Shown: positions 36,953 through 48,329 of the stretch, piece after piece
Numbering within the stretch: position 1 is the first letter of the stretch
Layout: each line of letters starts with the position of its first letter
Assembly: GCA_015680685.1 (NCBI GenBank)
Contig: MNCI01010472.1
Coordinates: forward strand, 1 to 64,000
Length of the DNA stretch: 64,000 nucleotides
Direction of reading: 5' to 3'
DNA from: Gnetum montanum
Lineage: Eukaryota; Streptophyta; Gnetopsida; Gnetales; Gnetaceae
Position numbers and translations under genes: made by a program
Notes under the pieces: model-generated
Told to the model about the DNA's origin: nothing
Database searches by the model: none
Seen by the model: the letters and a program-made list of their open reading frames with translations, nothing else

Positions 36953-39718
36953 TCATGTGGTTCCAAGTGGCAATGGCTCCTCCATGGGTTGCTTCCCTTT
37001 GTCTTGTGCTCTAGGTTTTGGAATTTGATAACGTTGAAGTAGTGCCTGGAGCTTTTCCTCTTCCATTCAGGGATCCTATGCCATCCATGCTGATGCTCCA
37101 ATGTTTGATGAAGTCAGAACCTACCATGGGCATGGTAGTTGTGGAAACATTTTATTTGCTTTGACGTACCAAGCTGCAAACAATCGTCGTTCCTCCTTGT
37201 AGGCTCTGGCTTTGTTCTTGTACTCTTGGAAATTGGTAAGTTATTAAGCCAACTCTGCCGTGACATCTTTTTGTCCTTGGTAGCTTGCTTTAACCACCTT
37301 TAGTTTAAAATTTACAACTTCTAGCTTTTGCAACGTTTTCTTGTGCTTTGCAAATTTTGCTTCATATTTGGTGTAGGTGGTTGCTACTTGCCCCTTGATC
37401 TCTATCCTTGGGCACCTTGCTATCAACATAGCTAGATTGGCATACCAAAAGTTTGCCAATTCCATGTACTCTATGAGATCTTGAATTTGCAAGTCTTGGC
37501 TTTTAAGTTTCTCCTGGTGGGCAAATGCATATGTGTCCAATATGGCCCACCAATCAGTGTGTTGAGCACTGAAAGCATTGATGTGGGCATTGGCCATATG
37601 GATCTCCTTCTTGATGACTTGCTTGTACATTCCCATATGGTCTTAGAAATTCTCCTTTAACTTTTCATGTCACTTGGCCTCATTTTGTCACACACTTATT
37701 TCGATGATTGTCTTCTAACGGATTGTGCGTACCTCCTCCATTGAGAGGGTTCGATTTTCTTTGATTAAACAGTTCATATCTTGATTGACCCTGATCAATT
37801 GTTCTCGTAGCTATTGAAAGTTTTCTTCAAGAATATTCTTCTATTTTTCCATAATGGTCAATCAAAGATTGTTAACAACGAGTTGTTTAGTCTCCTTTTG
37901 TAAGGCTCTGAGTGCCTTGGCATGCACGTAGGTTTGCACTTGTGCCTTGGAGGCATCCTAGTCGGCCTTCTCTTTCTCCTCCACCACTCTCTTATTGTCT
38001 ACCAATAATTTGTTAAGTTGCTCAGTCCTGAAGGTGTCCAACTAGTGTGCAAGAATGAATTGAGAGGGGTCCTACTGTGTAGCTTGCAAGGTTACGAGCC
38101 TCTCTTGGAGTTTTGCTATGTTTTCTTCTACTTGCTTGGCCCTGATCTCATCCATGACCAGCTTTCCTTTGGTAGAGATGAGATTTGATTGTGCTACCAT
38201 GACATCTTGTGAGAGGTCAAACAAGGACATCATCACTTATCCTATTTGTAGCAATCGATCAAGTACATCCTCATGCTCCGCAACATCACGTGCTCCTGTG
38301 AAGTTTGCCAATGGCACAATAGGGATGTTGAAGGATTCTTTGATGTGGTCTGTGACCACTTCTGTTTCTCTTGCTACATCTTGGTGCTGCATGACCACCA
38401 CTATGGCCCCTTCACTAGTCTCAAGTTGCACTTGAAAGGATGCAACATTCCTTAAAATCTGTTGTGACCAATCAGTCTCCCCTCCTCCTATTTGAATGGA
38501 CATCTTACCTCATGTGTGATCTATAGAGACAGTGGGATGTACGATATTGTTGATGATGTGGAAGAGATTAGCATCATCATGACTCCCCCAACTGACCATC
38601 TCAGTGATGGCTCTGAGATTGCTCATTGACAATCGATAATCCTACGGTGGTGGTAGTTGGTCTCGTTAGCTTATGCTAGGCCCTACTTCTTGTTGTTGAC
38701 TGGGCCTTGAGCTTGAGAGTTGGCTAGGCCTTGCAGTTTGAGTTGCGGTGGGCCCCACCATTTTTTCTTGCTCTAGCTCTAGCTCTAGTGTCTCACCAGC
38801 ATTTTTCCTTGGGGCTGGTGGCTTCAGTAGTTTAGTGAATGAAGCATTTTGGGCTCTTCTGGGGATGTCATTGGTGTACCCTAGAATTCTAGCATGGTTG
38901 CACAGCTTCCTAATGAGACAAGGGAAGGGCAATGTAAACTTCCCTATCTTGCGTTCTTCGAACTACCTTAAGATCTCTATGAGATATAGATGTGGTAGGT
39001 TAGCATTAACCTTTCCCATCAATATCACACTTCCTCTTACCACATATGTTGAAATCCTATTTAATCCTTTTGTGGGGAAGATGTGATATGTACCAATCTT
39101 GAAGTAGATTCTCTCTTCCAACATCAATTTTCCATATATCTTATCTTCCTTACTATACACTCTATTCAACCAAAATTTTCATGCATTTTTGTTGGAGCAG
39201 GTGGATAAGTGAGCAACTTTCAGCCCCATATTTGGAAGGTTTAGCACTTCCAAAATGGCCTTAGCAAAAAAAACAATAGAAATACCATCAATGTCAATCG
39301 TGGTGCCTTCTTCTTTATTGTGCCAAAATTGGAACGTTTCTCCTAAGTGCTAGGCACCGCTTTCGAAGAGGATAGGTCATAGTGGGGACCCTTTGAGTTG
39401 GTTCTTGACGACCTCAGGAGTGAATTCCATGAAGGGTCTAAATTTCAATTCCATGATCACTACAGTTGATGTGGACCTTTCACAGATGGCCTGAACACAC
39501 TCTGGGGACAATGTAAGATGTTGTCCCTATTCAGACGCTGCAGTAGCTCCACCTTCTGCTTGTTCTGATTGTACAGTAGCCAGAGTCTCTTGATGGATAC
39601 TAAAGGATTGTGCCTCCTACTCTATATGTTGTTCAGCAGATGCCTATCCTCTACCTCTCCTGTGTTTCTTAGACACACCTTGAGAGGGACCTTCTTGTTG
39701 TCCACACTTTGGGGCCAT
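36953..39718 (-). pseudogene. H element ORF2: unidentified coiled-coil protein of about 920 codons
   Basis: The ATG at 39718 opens a frame (MAPKCGQQEG) that can be followed to a stop at 36953. All open runs in it (38963-39169, 38666-38932, 38237-38503, 37244-37636) are in the same phase; it has about twenty in-frame stops and no frameshift in 2.77 kb. The N-terminus is basic and low-complexity. A globular part holds FRPFMEFTPEVV, FWHNKEEG and IFPTKGLNRISTYV. A Pro/Ser/Gln linker follows, then a long helical, charged C-terminal half likely to form a coiled coil (EEKEKAD, LQERLVTLQ, LREQLI, HKKTLQKLE). The MAPK-type start and layout recall accessory plant transposon proteins, but I do not recognise a domain. 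It lies on the same strand as gag. Confidence 0.65.
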
Positions 39719-39974
39719 CTACAATCACACGGGGCCAATCATTAGTAAGGTTGCTTAGCAAAGTGAAGTTATACGTAGCTTCTTATCTTAATGAATTTAT
39801 TCTTATTTAGTGTGATTTTAAAGTAGGTTCAAATGGAATGAAAATCGAAGTGCTAGTGAGCGAGTTATGGTTATTGGAACAAGAGATGCACAATCACAAG
39901 TTGTAGAAGAAAATTTGAAAAATTACCCTGTGTGAATAGTTGCAAATGATGTTGACATTCGTGGGGGGAAGGGG

Positions 39975-40085
39975 GGTCCATATATATAGATTTTAAGGAT
40001 GTGATATTGCGTACCCACTAGCGGGGACCTGATATCATGGTTGACTCAATATCAGGGACCCGATATTGGGTCCTATCTAAAATAG
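39975..40085 (-). promoter_or_regulatory. Internal promoter-like block upstream of ORF2
   Basis: On the minus strand GATATC/GATATTG-type motifs (about 40075 down to 40000: CCCGATATTG, TGATATCATGG, GTGATATTGCGTAC on the plus strand) are followed after about 20 bases by CTATATATATGG (TATA at 39990-39981). The ORF2 ATG comes about 260 bases later. This copies the order found in the H LTR promoters. A separate ORF2 transcript is inferred. Confidence 0.5.
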
Positions 40086-41398
40086 GGTACTTGGAAAAAT
40101 CTATAAATTTTTGAAACTCCAAGGTACAAACTGAGGATTTTTAGGTTAATGTAAAGGATCTAGGGTAATATAAACTAGTCTGGAAGGCATAAAAAATATA
40201 ATGGTGTAAACGCTGACAATGAAAGTTATGAAGAGTATGAAGAAAAAGGACATGTGTTAGCTCATAGGAATGTTTGAATTGGAAGGATGATAAGGGAAAG
40301 AAGAACATTGGTAATACTCTAAGGGTATTAGATGATGTGTGGGATATGTGTTACGAGTGCAAATTATAAGGGTTACACAAGTGGGTCCTCCCCAAAGCAC
40401 ATTCCAACCTATAATGCCCTTGCGTAACCACACCTTAAAATGTATGTAGGCATTAGAAGCGTTAAATGTAATCCACACCGATCTCACAAAACACACACAT
40501 GTAGATATCACTGTGGTGAGATATAAATCCTATGCTACCCAAGTCACAAGTCATAATTACATGAACATCGAGGTGAGGTGGATCATAGAAGAGATTGCAG
40601 AGATTGGGACATGAGGTAACTAACTCAAGGCACAATGAATCCTGCGTGTAAGGCATGATTAGTGTGTCATTAGCCTGTCACTCCAAAATTAGGACCAAGT
40701 CCATTCCTCTAATTAGTGACATCGCATTGCTTTATCTAATGATGGAAAACCATATGAGTATCATGATAGCAAGGCGTATGATCACTTGTTGTTTTGTTCA
40801 AGGGAGGAGTGATTTTGTGTTGTGGCACTCGCTTTTCTCTTCCCTTTTTTTTGAAGTATTGCTTAATCTAGAGAAGCCGCCAACCTTCAAGCATGGGTGC
40901 ATGTATTTCCAGTGGGACCCCCTAGAATAGCATTATTATTATTATTTTTTTGGTTGAGTGCCTTTTGATTACTCTTACTCCCATTTTTTATTAGATCTAC
41001 AAAGATCTTAGTACAACCAAGCTGCATGATAACTCCTACAGATGTTACCAAAGAAAATCCACAAGTTTCCTTGATGTCACACCCTAACCATTCCCTCTTA
41101 GTCCATCCTTCTTTGCTCTAGGTATAATAAACACATGATTACTTTAAGTTTTAATGATTAGGAATATCATTTTACCTAGGGTAGAACCTCTTATTAATGG
41201 AATGGATGGGTGGATGTGATGGGCTTGCTGTTCAAATAATTAGTCACCTGAGACTCGATAGTAGAGAATAACACCTCAACCAACAAGTTACATGAGTGCT
41301 TTATTCATAGATGAGATTACTGATAAAAAGATAAAAAATATAGAAAGATAAAGCAATAAATTAAAATGTGAAAAACTGGAAAACAAAAAGTTGAAAAA
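40086..41398. other. H element spacer between gag and ORF2
   Basis: About 1.3 kb without a long frame in phase with gag or ORF2 and without recognisable motifs. Small ORFs here (40257-40511 and 40462-40656 minus, 40655-40930 plus) look like chance frames. It occupies the place where pol would normally be. Confidence 0.5.
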
Positions 41399-43471
41399 TT
41401 AAAGAAACAGAAAAACATTTATTAATTCTATGTTGTTAGAATGGAGGATACCCCCATAGCTAAATGGTTGAGCATGGCTAGAATTAATAAATGGAAGGTT
41501 TGGATCCAGGAATTTTGGAAACATTGGAGTCTGGTCATATCCAAACCACTGGGTGTCTTTTGAGGTGGTGGTAGGAATATACCCAAATTGGGGTTCACAC
41601 ACTTGATTGTAGTAGGCATAGTGGGGTATATTATAAGATGTGGTTAATTTATAAGGAGTTGACCCACTATGGTATGTGTGACCATAAGAGGATATGCAAG
41701 GATTGATATGTCTCCCTATGTGGCTATATTCATTGGGCCCCATGGTTGTTGGAGCATTGATTGATGGCCCTGAGAAAGTAACATGAGGTGTTGGCTTTGT
41801 GGAGGAAGATGCACCACATTGTTGAACTTGTGTTGGGTTGGAGGATATAGTGGGCTCAGAATTGTGCTGTTGCTTCTTTCAATCATGCCAAAAGAAGGGG
41901 CATCTTCGATGTTGAGGAGAGTTCCCACTGCTGTTGTTAGTAGAAGCACAAGTAATATTCATGGGTTGCTACTATGGTGCAAACCCTTCTGGTATAGTTG
42001 GTGGCGATGTAGAAGGAGGTGAAGGATGAGAATGTTAAAATTGAGGAGAAGCATAATGTACATGAGGTGGTGGTCCTGTTGGAGAGTATATGGTTTGATA
42101 GTATTGAGGAGAATAATAATAATGTGGTGAGATAGAGGATGTTGACCTAGTTTGGGAAATAGGATGTTGAACTTGATAAGCACTTAGGTTTGGATGGTAT
42201 GAAGGGTGTAACCAGTTTGGAGGTGGCCTCCCCCACGACTGGGATTGTTGCCACTGTGATTGAACACAGTATCTCTGTACAAACTATGGATGTAACACTC
42301 TTTCCCAATGCTCTTGTAAATGTGACAAGATTGGACATTGGCCCTTGGGGTAATCGTACAGGAAAATGTTGCATTGATACGTATGATTGGAAGTTGAGCT
42401 CTTATTTTTTTCAACCCTTCTTTTTGATTGTCTAAGGGTATTTTTTCCTACTTCTTGGTTTGTCATGACTCTACCTCCAATAATGTTGGCATATTCTTTA
42501 CATTTTTTATGCATCCATTCCATCATCTTATTGATCTTTGCCTCAACTTGATCCAATGATTGTAGTGTTGGCAAAGATGGTTCCACCTCCTTGAGGTGAG
42601 TTGGTTTCTCCTCTTTCAGATTATGGACCTTTGTTGATGTAAGATTTTGGTCCCATTGAGATTTTTTAGCATTCTCCCATTTAGCCATTTCTCCTTCTTC
42701 TTTTGCTACCCACTTGATAAGCTCTTGGAATTGATGGGTTCGTAGCTCATATAGTTGACCTTGGACGTACATCCCTAGGGTCTCCCTTGTTTCATTGCAG
42801 AGCCCATCTATGATATGGTACATTAGCCTCTCCTCAGATAACCCATGGCATGGGTAGTTGTTTAACAATGCATAATATCTTTCTAAGGCAATGTCTAAGG
42901 GTTCATGTTGCGCTTGTTTCCACTCTCGTATTTGTCTCCTCAAGGCTGACACTCTTACATAAGTTTGCTATCTTTTTTTGAAGAGCTCTACCATTGTTGG
43001 CCAACATCAGATTGATTTTGGTTTTAAGGACCTATACCATATTTTTGCATGGCCAACAAGTGTCATAGGAAAGAGCTTAATTTTTTGCCATCCATTATCA
43101 ATGTTGTTCCATGCATAGGCATCATGGAAGGCTTGTAGATGATGTTGCGGATCTAAATCGTAGCCTCCTAAAAACTTAGGAAAGTTGTTCAAATCAAGCC
43201 TAGGTAGAGAGCTCTCCTTGCAATGGCTGCAGGATATTTGAACAGCCTCTTGTAGTTGTGTTAGGCTTGTAGTGGCCAGTAGGGGTTCATCGTCACTGGG
43301 TATGTTATGCATTCGTGAGTTGTGATGATGTTGTCTTTGTTTATGTTCATAGGAAACCCCTACATCAGATTGGGTACTTCAAACTTCATCTTCTTCATCA
43401 TATAATTCATTGGTTCTCCAATGAATTGCCTTACTAGTTGGTGCATTATCATAGTCTTGTGAGAGAGACAT
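41399..43471 (-). pseudogene. H element gag, about 690 codons
   Basis: The ATG at 43471 (MSLSQDYDNAP) opens a frame that runs to 41399 in one phase with about eight in-frame stops and no frameshift. The gag core is clear: FPKFLGGYDLDPQHHLQAF, WQKIKLFPMTLVGHAKIWY, then SALRRQIREWKQAQHEPLD, ALERYYALLNNYPCHGL, MYHIIDGL and TRETLGMYV. The longest open run is 42284-42952. The C-terminal third is rich in Pro, Ser, Tyr, Gln and His, with no clear zinc knuckle. Stops include TAG and TGA where Gln, Arg or Trp are likely. The shape fits Athila/Tat gag. It would have formed particles for the element's RNA. Confidence 0.85.
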
Positions 43472-43604
43472 GGTTGTAACTTTGTATGTGATTTAATTGC
43501 AATTATTATTATATTTATATTTTTTTTCTGAAAGATATATCGTTAATATTTTGTTACAGTGATCTTGTATGATATAACTAATCTAGATAACTAGCACCTT
43601 CTTC

Positions 43605-43618
43605 AAAAATGGTGCCAA
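43605..43618 (-). other. H element primer binding site
   Basis: Immediately inside the 5' LTR the minus strand reads TTGGCACCATTTTTG. It could be a decayed form of TGGCGCCGTT, the tRNA-Asp type site of Athila/Tat elements, given two G-to-A changes. Confidence 0.55.
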
Positions 43619-44482
43619 TGATGAGTGGCGAGGTACCCCTACACTCAACCATACGAATACGAGCGTTTCACACACGATTTCGGTTGAACTCTGTAGATGG
43701 ACTAGTTGTGGTATCTAGATAGTTACTTGTTGATCATAGTTTGTTGTCTTCCCACCTAGAGTAGTATTTGCTTTGTCACATATGGTTTAGTCCAAGGTGA
43801 GGTGTATGATGTGTTCCTAAACTAATGCTACTCTTGGAGGCAATGGAAAATAATCTTAGCTAAGCTAGGAGGAAAAGGGAGAGAGAGTTAAACTAAGAGG
43901 AGATAGGGAGAGAGAATCTAAGCTATCCTAAGTGCAATGAGCATCTGTTCCTTAATCATCCATACACATCTTAGGCCTCATGTATAACTACTACTAGGAT
44001 TACTAGGCACATGGCCCAGGTACACTACTGGGATACGAAGTAGTCACACTTAGATGCTTGTGATCAAGTTGTACTCATTCTACATTTAATAACAATTAAA
44101 ATTAAGTAATTAAACTAAGTGAATGCTATAATGATGAAGTAATCTTAATCTTTATTTCTAATCATGTGCGTGTCCAAGTACATAACACTCGAATAAAGGA
44201 TGCCATACAATTACAATCATCACACTACAGGCATGCATTGGGAGATAGGGTTGAGAGGAACTAAGAAATGAACTAACTTCTAAAATGAACTGAAAAACTA
44301 ACCATTTCCAAACTTAAAATAGTGACTCCTCTCATGCACCTACATGTGTATTTATAGGCTCACATAGGAGTCACGATATTGTGTATCCGATATCATTATT
44401 TGGGCTACGATATCACGTACTCAATATTGTGGATCCGATATTGGGGGTTCGATATCGCAGCCTAATGAATCATGATTCATCC
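43619..44482 (-). repeat. H element 5' LTR with promoter
   Basis: The partner of 35898-36760. On the minus strand the GATATC-type cluster (44465 to 44374) precedes CCTATAAATACAC (TATA near 44352). The terminal CA has become CC (TCATCC) just before the CACTT duplication. Confidence 0.93.
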
Positions 44483-45170
44483 CACTTAAATGCTATTAAC
44501 ACAAGCATTTCAATATAGCTTAGAAGAACTCCAAATATTTTAACTTTAAATGATTATTTTAATGAGGCCATCCAATTAGAAAACAACTAAATTTAGCTAA
44601 TGAAGAAATTGTTCGAGCACAAAAAAGCAAAGAAAAAGCATTGGTTTGTGTACAAAATTTAGCTCAATTTAAAGTATTGCATCCTATAAACAACTAGCAT
44701 CAAGATAAAAAAATGAAAATTCTAAAGAAGATTTTGAGAAGAAAAGCTAATGAAGGAATTGTCCAACAAGGTAATAAAGTTAGAAAAAGTATAGGCTAAA
44801 GTTAAGTTAAAAGAAGAAAAGAGGCATAGGAAAAATAGACATCAAGATACCAAATTAGTGAATTTTAAGAATGAAAGTATTGTAGCTATTTCTAATATTC
44901 TCAACATTGAATCTAATAACAAGTTATTTGGTATTAATAATGATGGATCTAGATACAACTTGAGCTTAAAAGAAAAATTAACTACTTATAGACCACCAAA
45001 TGTCATTTTTTATCCTTCTACCAAAAGAAAGGCTTTTAAATTGAATGAGAAAGAAAAGAGAAAAGAAAAGGATACACATGAAAACCAAAATCCTCAAAAC
45101 TAGTTGTTTAGTAAATGAGTTAGGAAATTAGGTTTGTACAGTGATGGAGAGTATGACTTAATAGAGGATC
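44483..45170 (+). pseudogene. G3 gag, second part
   Basis: G3 continues after the H insertion. The 81-codon run at 44858-45103 (NESIVAISNILNIESNNKLFG, ending in a lysine-rich tail KLNEKEKRKEKDTHE) looks like a gag C-terminal linker. No zinc knuckle was found. The assignment rests on position and direction between the gag core and the protease-like block. Confidence 0.55.
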
Positions 45171-45177
45171 TAAACAT

Positions 45178-46150
45178 ATGAAAGCGAACATTACTATATA
45201 TCCAATGTTACAAATGGGAAGTCAACAAAAGAAAGTAATAGAGCTGGTCAAGGTAAAGAGAAAGGTTGGAGAATTTGAACTAGGTTATGTTTACAATGAG
45301 GATAAAATGGTGAAATCTAAATATCCCTGTACTTTAGACAAAGAAGCTTATCCATTTCTTATTACTATGAAGTTTAATGGTAAATGTCAGGATAATTGTT
45401 TAGTTGGTTTAGAGGCTACATCAACCATTATGCCATTATCTATCTATAAGTAGTTAGGATTATTACTAGAATAGTCCAATAAGAATATTATCCAAGTAGA
45501 TAAGAGCAGAGTGAAAATCATAGGACAATTATCAAATGTATTACTCCAAATTGCTTTAGAACCTCTCATGAAGAGTATAATAATCATACAAGTATTTGAT
45601 ATCATCTATTCATATAGTCTCCTATTAAGTTGAAGCTGGAGTAAAACTTTCTTTGGATATATGTCCATAGATTATTCACACATTTGGCTACCATTGAAAG
45701 GAGAGCCTAATCAAGTATACATATATAGTAAGCTCTTAATGGTTAAGAACATTACTTCAGATGAGAAGAACAATAACATCGAGACTAAAGATATTGAAAT
45801 AGGATCATGTTCACTCACAGAAGTTCAAGTCCCAAAGAAAAGAGAAATTAGAAGCAAGGAAAAATAGAAATTGTATTTTGATGGATCTTGAAATTCAAAA
45901 GGGGCTATAACTAGAATAATCTTAGCAAAGAATAATTCTTAGAAAATTTTCAAAGCTATTTACCTATCATTCACATGCATGAATATAAAGGTTGAATACA
46001 AATCCCTATGTATTGGAATTAGAAAAGCTTTAGAGAATAGGATTTAAAAAATTTAATTAAAGGGGATTGTAGGCTTATTTGTGAACAAGTTAAAGGTTAA
46101 TGTGTAGTAAAAAGTTCATTATTGAGGAGATTATGAATTAATTTTAGAAA
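45178..46150 (+). pseudogene. G3 protease region
   Basis: A 91-codon run (45178-45453) ends FLITMKFNGKCQDNCLVGLEATSTIMPLSIYK. The LVGLEATSTIMPLSIYK part resembles the retropepsin segment LIDSGASxNLMP...IYK of gypsy elements, with the catalytic Asp replaced. Downstream, SYSLLL and FGYMSIDYSHIWL precede a further run (45661-45867). It is broken and inactive. Confidence 0.6.
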
Positions 46151-46159
46151 TTTTAATCA

Positions 46160-47220
46160 AGCTTCAGAAAAGGACAAAAGTACCCTACTTTGAATAGATG
46201 AAATGCTAATTAAAGTATTGGAATGTCAAGTATACTCATTCTTGGATGACTTTTTAGGGTATAATCAAGTTATGATAGAAAAAAATGACATATATAAAAT
46301 AGTATTCATCATTAAGTGGGGAAATTTCACTTATAAAAAGATGCCATTTAAATTATTGAATGCTTGAGTCACTTTCTAGAGAGCAATGGACATAGCCTTC
46401 AAAGTTTGAAAAGGAAAATTTGTATTAATTTATTTAGATGATATTGCTATTTACTCAAGAAGGAAGGAAGATCACATGAGTCACCTTCAATAAATTTTTT
46501 GGTAGATGTCAAAAGTATGGTATTTCTATGTATCCTAAGAAAAGCATTTTTGGTGTAAAATTTGGAAGCTTCTTAGGGCACATAGTTTGCAAAAAGGATA
46601 TTGCTATAGATGATGCTGGGATCCAAGCTGTTTAAAACATTGAGCATCTGACCAACAAAAAGTCTCTTAGATTCTTCTTTGGAAGAATAAATTTTATCAA
46701 GAAATTTATATCAAGATTTATTGAGATCACCAAATCCCTTATGTACATGCTCAGGAAGGATGTTTAGGTAAGGAAGACACCTGAATTAGAAAAGCATTAG
46801 TAGAAATAAAAAAGGCTATTCAAGAGGCTCTATATTTAGCTTGACCTAAAATAAAAGAAGACTTTTGATTATATGCTTTCACTTCTAGTGATTTAGTTAC
46901 TATAGTTTTAATTCAAAAAAAAAAAAGGATGGTTAAGATGAGCCAATTGAATTCTTTGATTACTAACTTAAAGGCTCTAAATTAAATTACTTAGATCTAG
47001 AAAAATAGGCATATGCTATGATTAAGACATTAATGCATTTTAAATATTATGTAGAAAGTAATTTGATTCATGTTATGATATAATAGAGCTCGTTATTAAG
47101 TAATTTTTAGCTCAAAATAAAATTGGGCTAAAAATAGGAAAATGGCTTGTTAAGCTTCAAGGATTCAGATTTTCTCTATAATTATGAAACATAGTTAAAG
47201 GAATAGGATTATCCCAACTA
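46160..47220 (+). pseudogene. G3 reverse transcriptase and RNase H remnant
   Basis: Readable segments are VYSFLDDFLGYNQVMIEKND, KMPFKLLNA, VLIYLDDIAIYSRRKEDHMSHL (catalytic YLDD near 46431-46442), then LRFFFGRINFIKKFI (about 46660) and RNase H pieces IEFFDY and LNYLDLEK with YAMIKTLMHFKYYV (about 46950-47050). This is Ty3/gypsy order. Several stops and frameshifts are present. Confidence 0.82.
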
Positions 47221-47886
47221 ATGGCTGAAGAAGCTAAAATTTGTGCAATAATTTTCCATGGTGGAAATTGGTATAATGAAATTTATGAGTTTTTCTCTTC
47301 AAATTTTTTTTTAGATAATGTGATTGTGATCCAAAGAAGAGCTTTTGTTAAAAAGACAAATAAGTTCCTGGTGAAAGATGGGACTTTATATAGAAAGGAT
47401 TTTAGAGGGGTTTTATTAGAATGTATCGGGAATGATCAAATTGAGCTCATGTTGGACCAATTTCATGATCATGCAAACTTGTTTTATGATTTGTCAAAAT
47501 CCACTATGCAATACATAGTATGTTATGAATTTTATTGGCTAAACATGTATCGAGATATAAGTTCAAAGATCCAATGCTATTACAAATGTCAGATTCATGG
47601 GCCAAAAATCAAGAAAGTTAGTGCTCTCAAAAACTAGTGATTATACGTAAAACTATTAATTATTTTACCAAATGGATAGAAGAAAAATCCTTGAGGAATA
47701 TTTTAGCTTTATATGTAATAAGATTTATTAAGGATTAAATCTTGAGTTATTTTGGTACGCCTAAGGTATTAGTGTTAGATAATGATCCTGTATTTCATTT
47801 TGAAGAATTTATAAGATGGGCTTCTGAGAAATCTATATTTATTTTCTCCTTATCAAATTACTACCCTCAAGGGAATGGGTTGGCTA
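47221..47886 (+). pseudogene. G3 integrase, first part
   Basis: The 138-codon run 47221-47637 contains GTLYRKDFRGVLLECIG and the zinc-finger region: H in FHDHANLFYDL, FYWLNMYRD, and the pair CYKCQIHG. The core follows: NYFTKWIEEKSLRN (about 47665), VLVLDNDPVFHFEEF (second acidic residue, about 47772) and NYYPQGNGLA (about 47860). The frame is cut at 47886 by a copia element and resumes near 53087 with STNM. Confidence 0.85.
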
Positions 47887-48247
47887 TGTTGACATTTTGA
47901 TATGTTAAAACCTTAAGGAAAATGGAGAATATAGAATGTTGTGGAGGGTGATGCTTTTTTAGGGCATGAATAAGAGCTTTAGAGATGACGTCTATGAAGA
48001 AATGAGATGACATCTATGAAGATATGTTAATGTGGAGATAACAAGGACTTTCTAGACATGAATGAAGATTCAAGGAAGCATGGATAAGTATGTTAGTATC
48101 TGAGTAAAGACTACAAGGATTCAAGGGAGCATGGATGAGTAATGAAGACTTTAAGTTAAAAGAAGATGCTTTGGTGATCGAGAGGAAGCCTTGGAATCAA
48201 GAGTTCAAATGTAGAGAAGACATCTCCCAGAAATAGGAGATGTAGTT
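47887..48247 (+). repeat. Copia 5' LTR, 3' part deleted
   Basis: It starts TGTTGACATTTTGATATG. It matches the first parts of the right LTR and then jumps at about 48247 into sequence that leads to gag. The rest of the LTR, its TATA box and the primer site are missing, so a deletion of roughly 0.9 kb or more is likely. Confidence 0.75.
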
Positions 48248-48329
48248 TGAACTTTGGATCCATCCTTGAAGGCTACACACTGCCCATTAATGCACAATAG
48301 AAGCCATTAAGCCCTAGAGTAAATGGACT

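Larger units (their letters stand above)
35898..44482 (-). mobile_element. Full-length H element: pol-less LTR retrotransposon with gag and ORF2
   Basis: LTRs of 863 and 864 bases (35898-36760 and 43619-44482) and a perfect target duplication CACTT (35893-35897 and 44483-44487) define an 8585-base element on the minus strand. Inside are a primer site, a gag frame, a 1.3-kb spacer, an internal promoter-like block and a second long frame, ORF2. No protease, reverse transcriptase, RNase H or integrase motif is visible, so the element must have used enzymes of a relative. The gag sequence and a TGGCACCATT primer site (compare TGGCGCCGTT of Athila/Tat elements) suggest an Athila/Tat-like origin. 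It resembles the large retrotransposon derivative class, except for the long ORFs. Confidence 0.93.

Noticed and set aside
36776-37042. 88-codon plus-strand ORF
   Set aside because: It is antisense to the end of ORF2 and the 3' untranslated part of the H element and has no domain.
38118-39086. Plus-strand ORFs of 60-112 codons
   Set aside because: They are mirror frames of ORF2, which is continuous in one phase on the minus strand over 2.77 kb.
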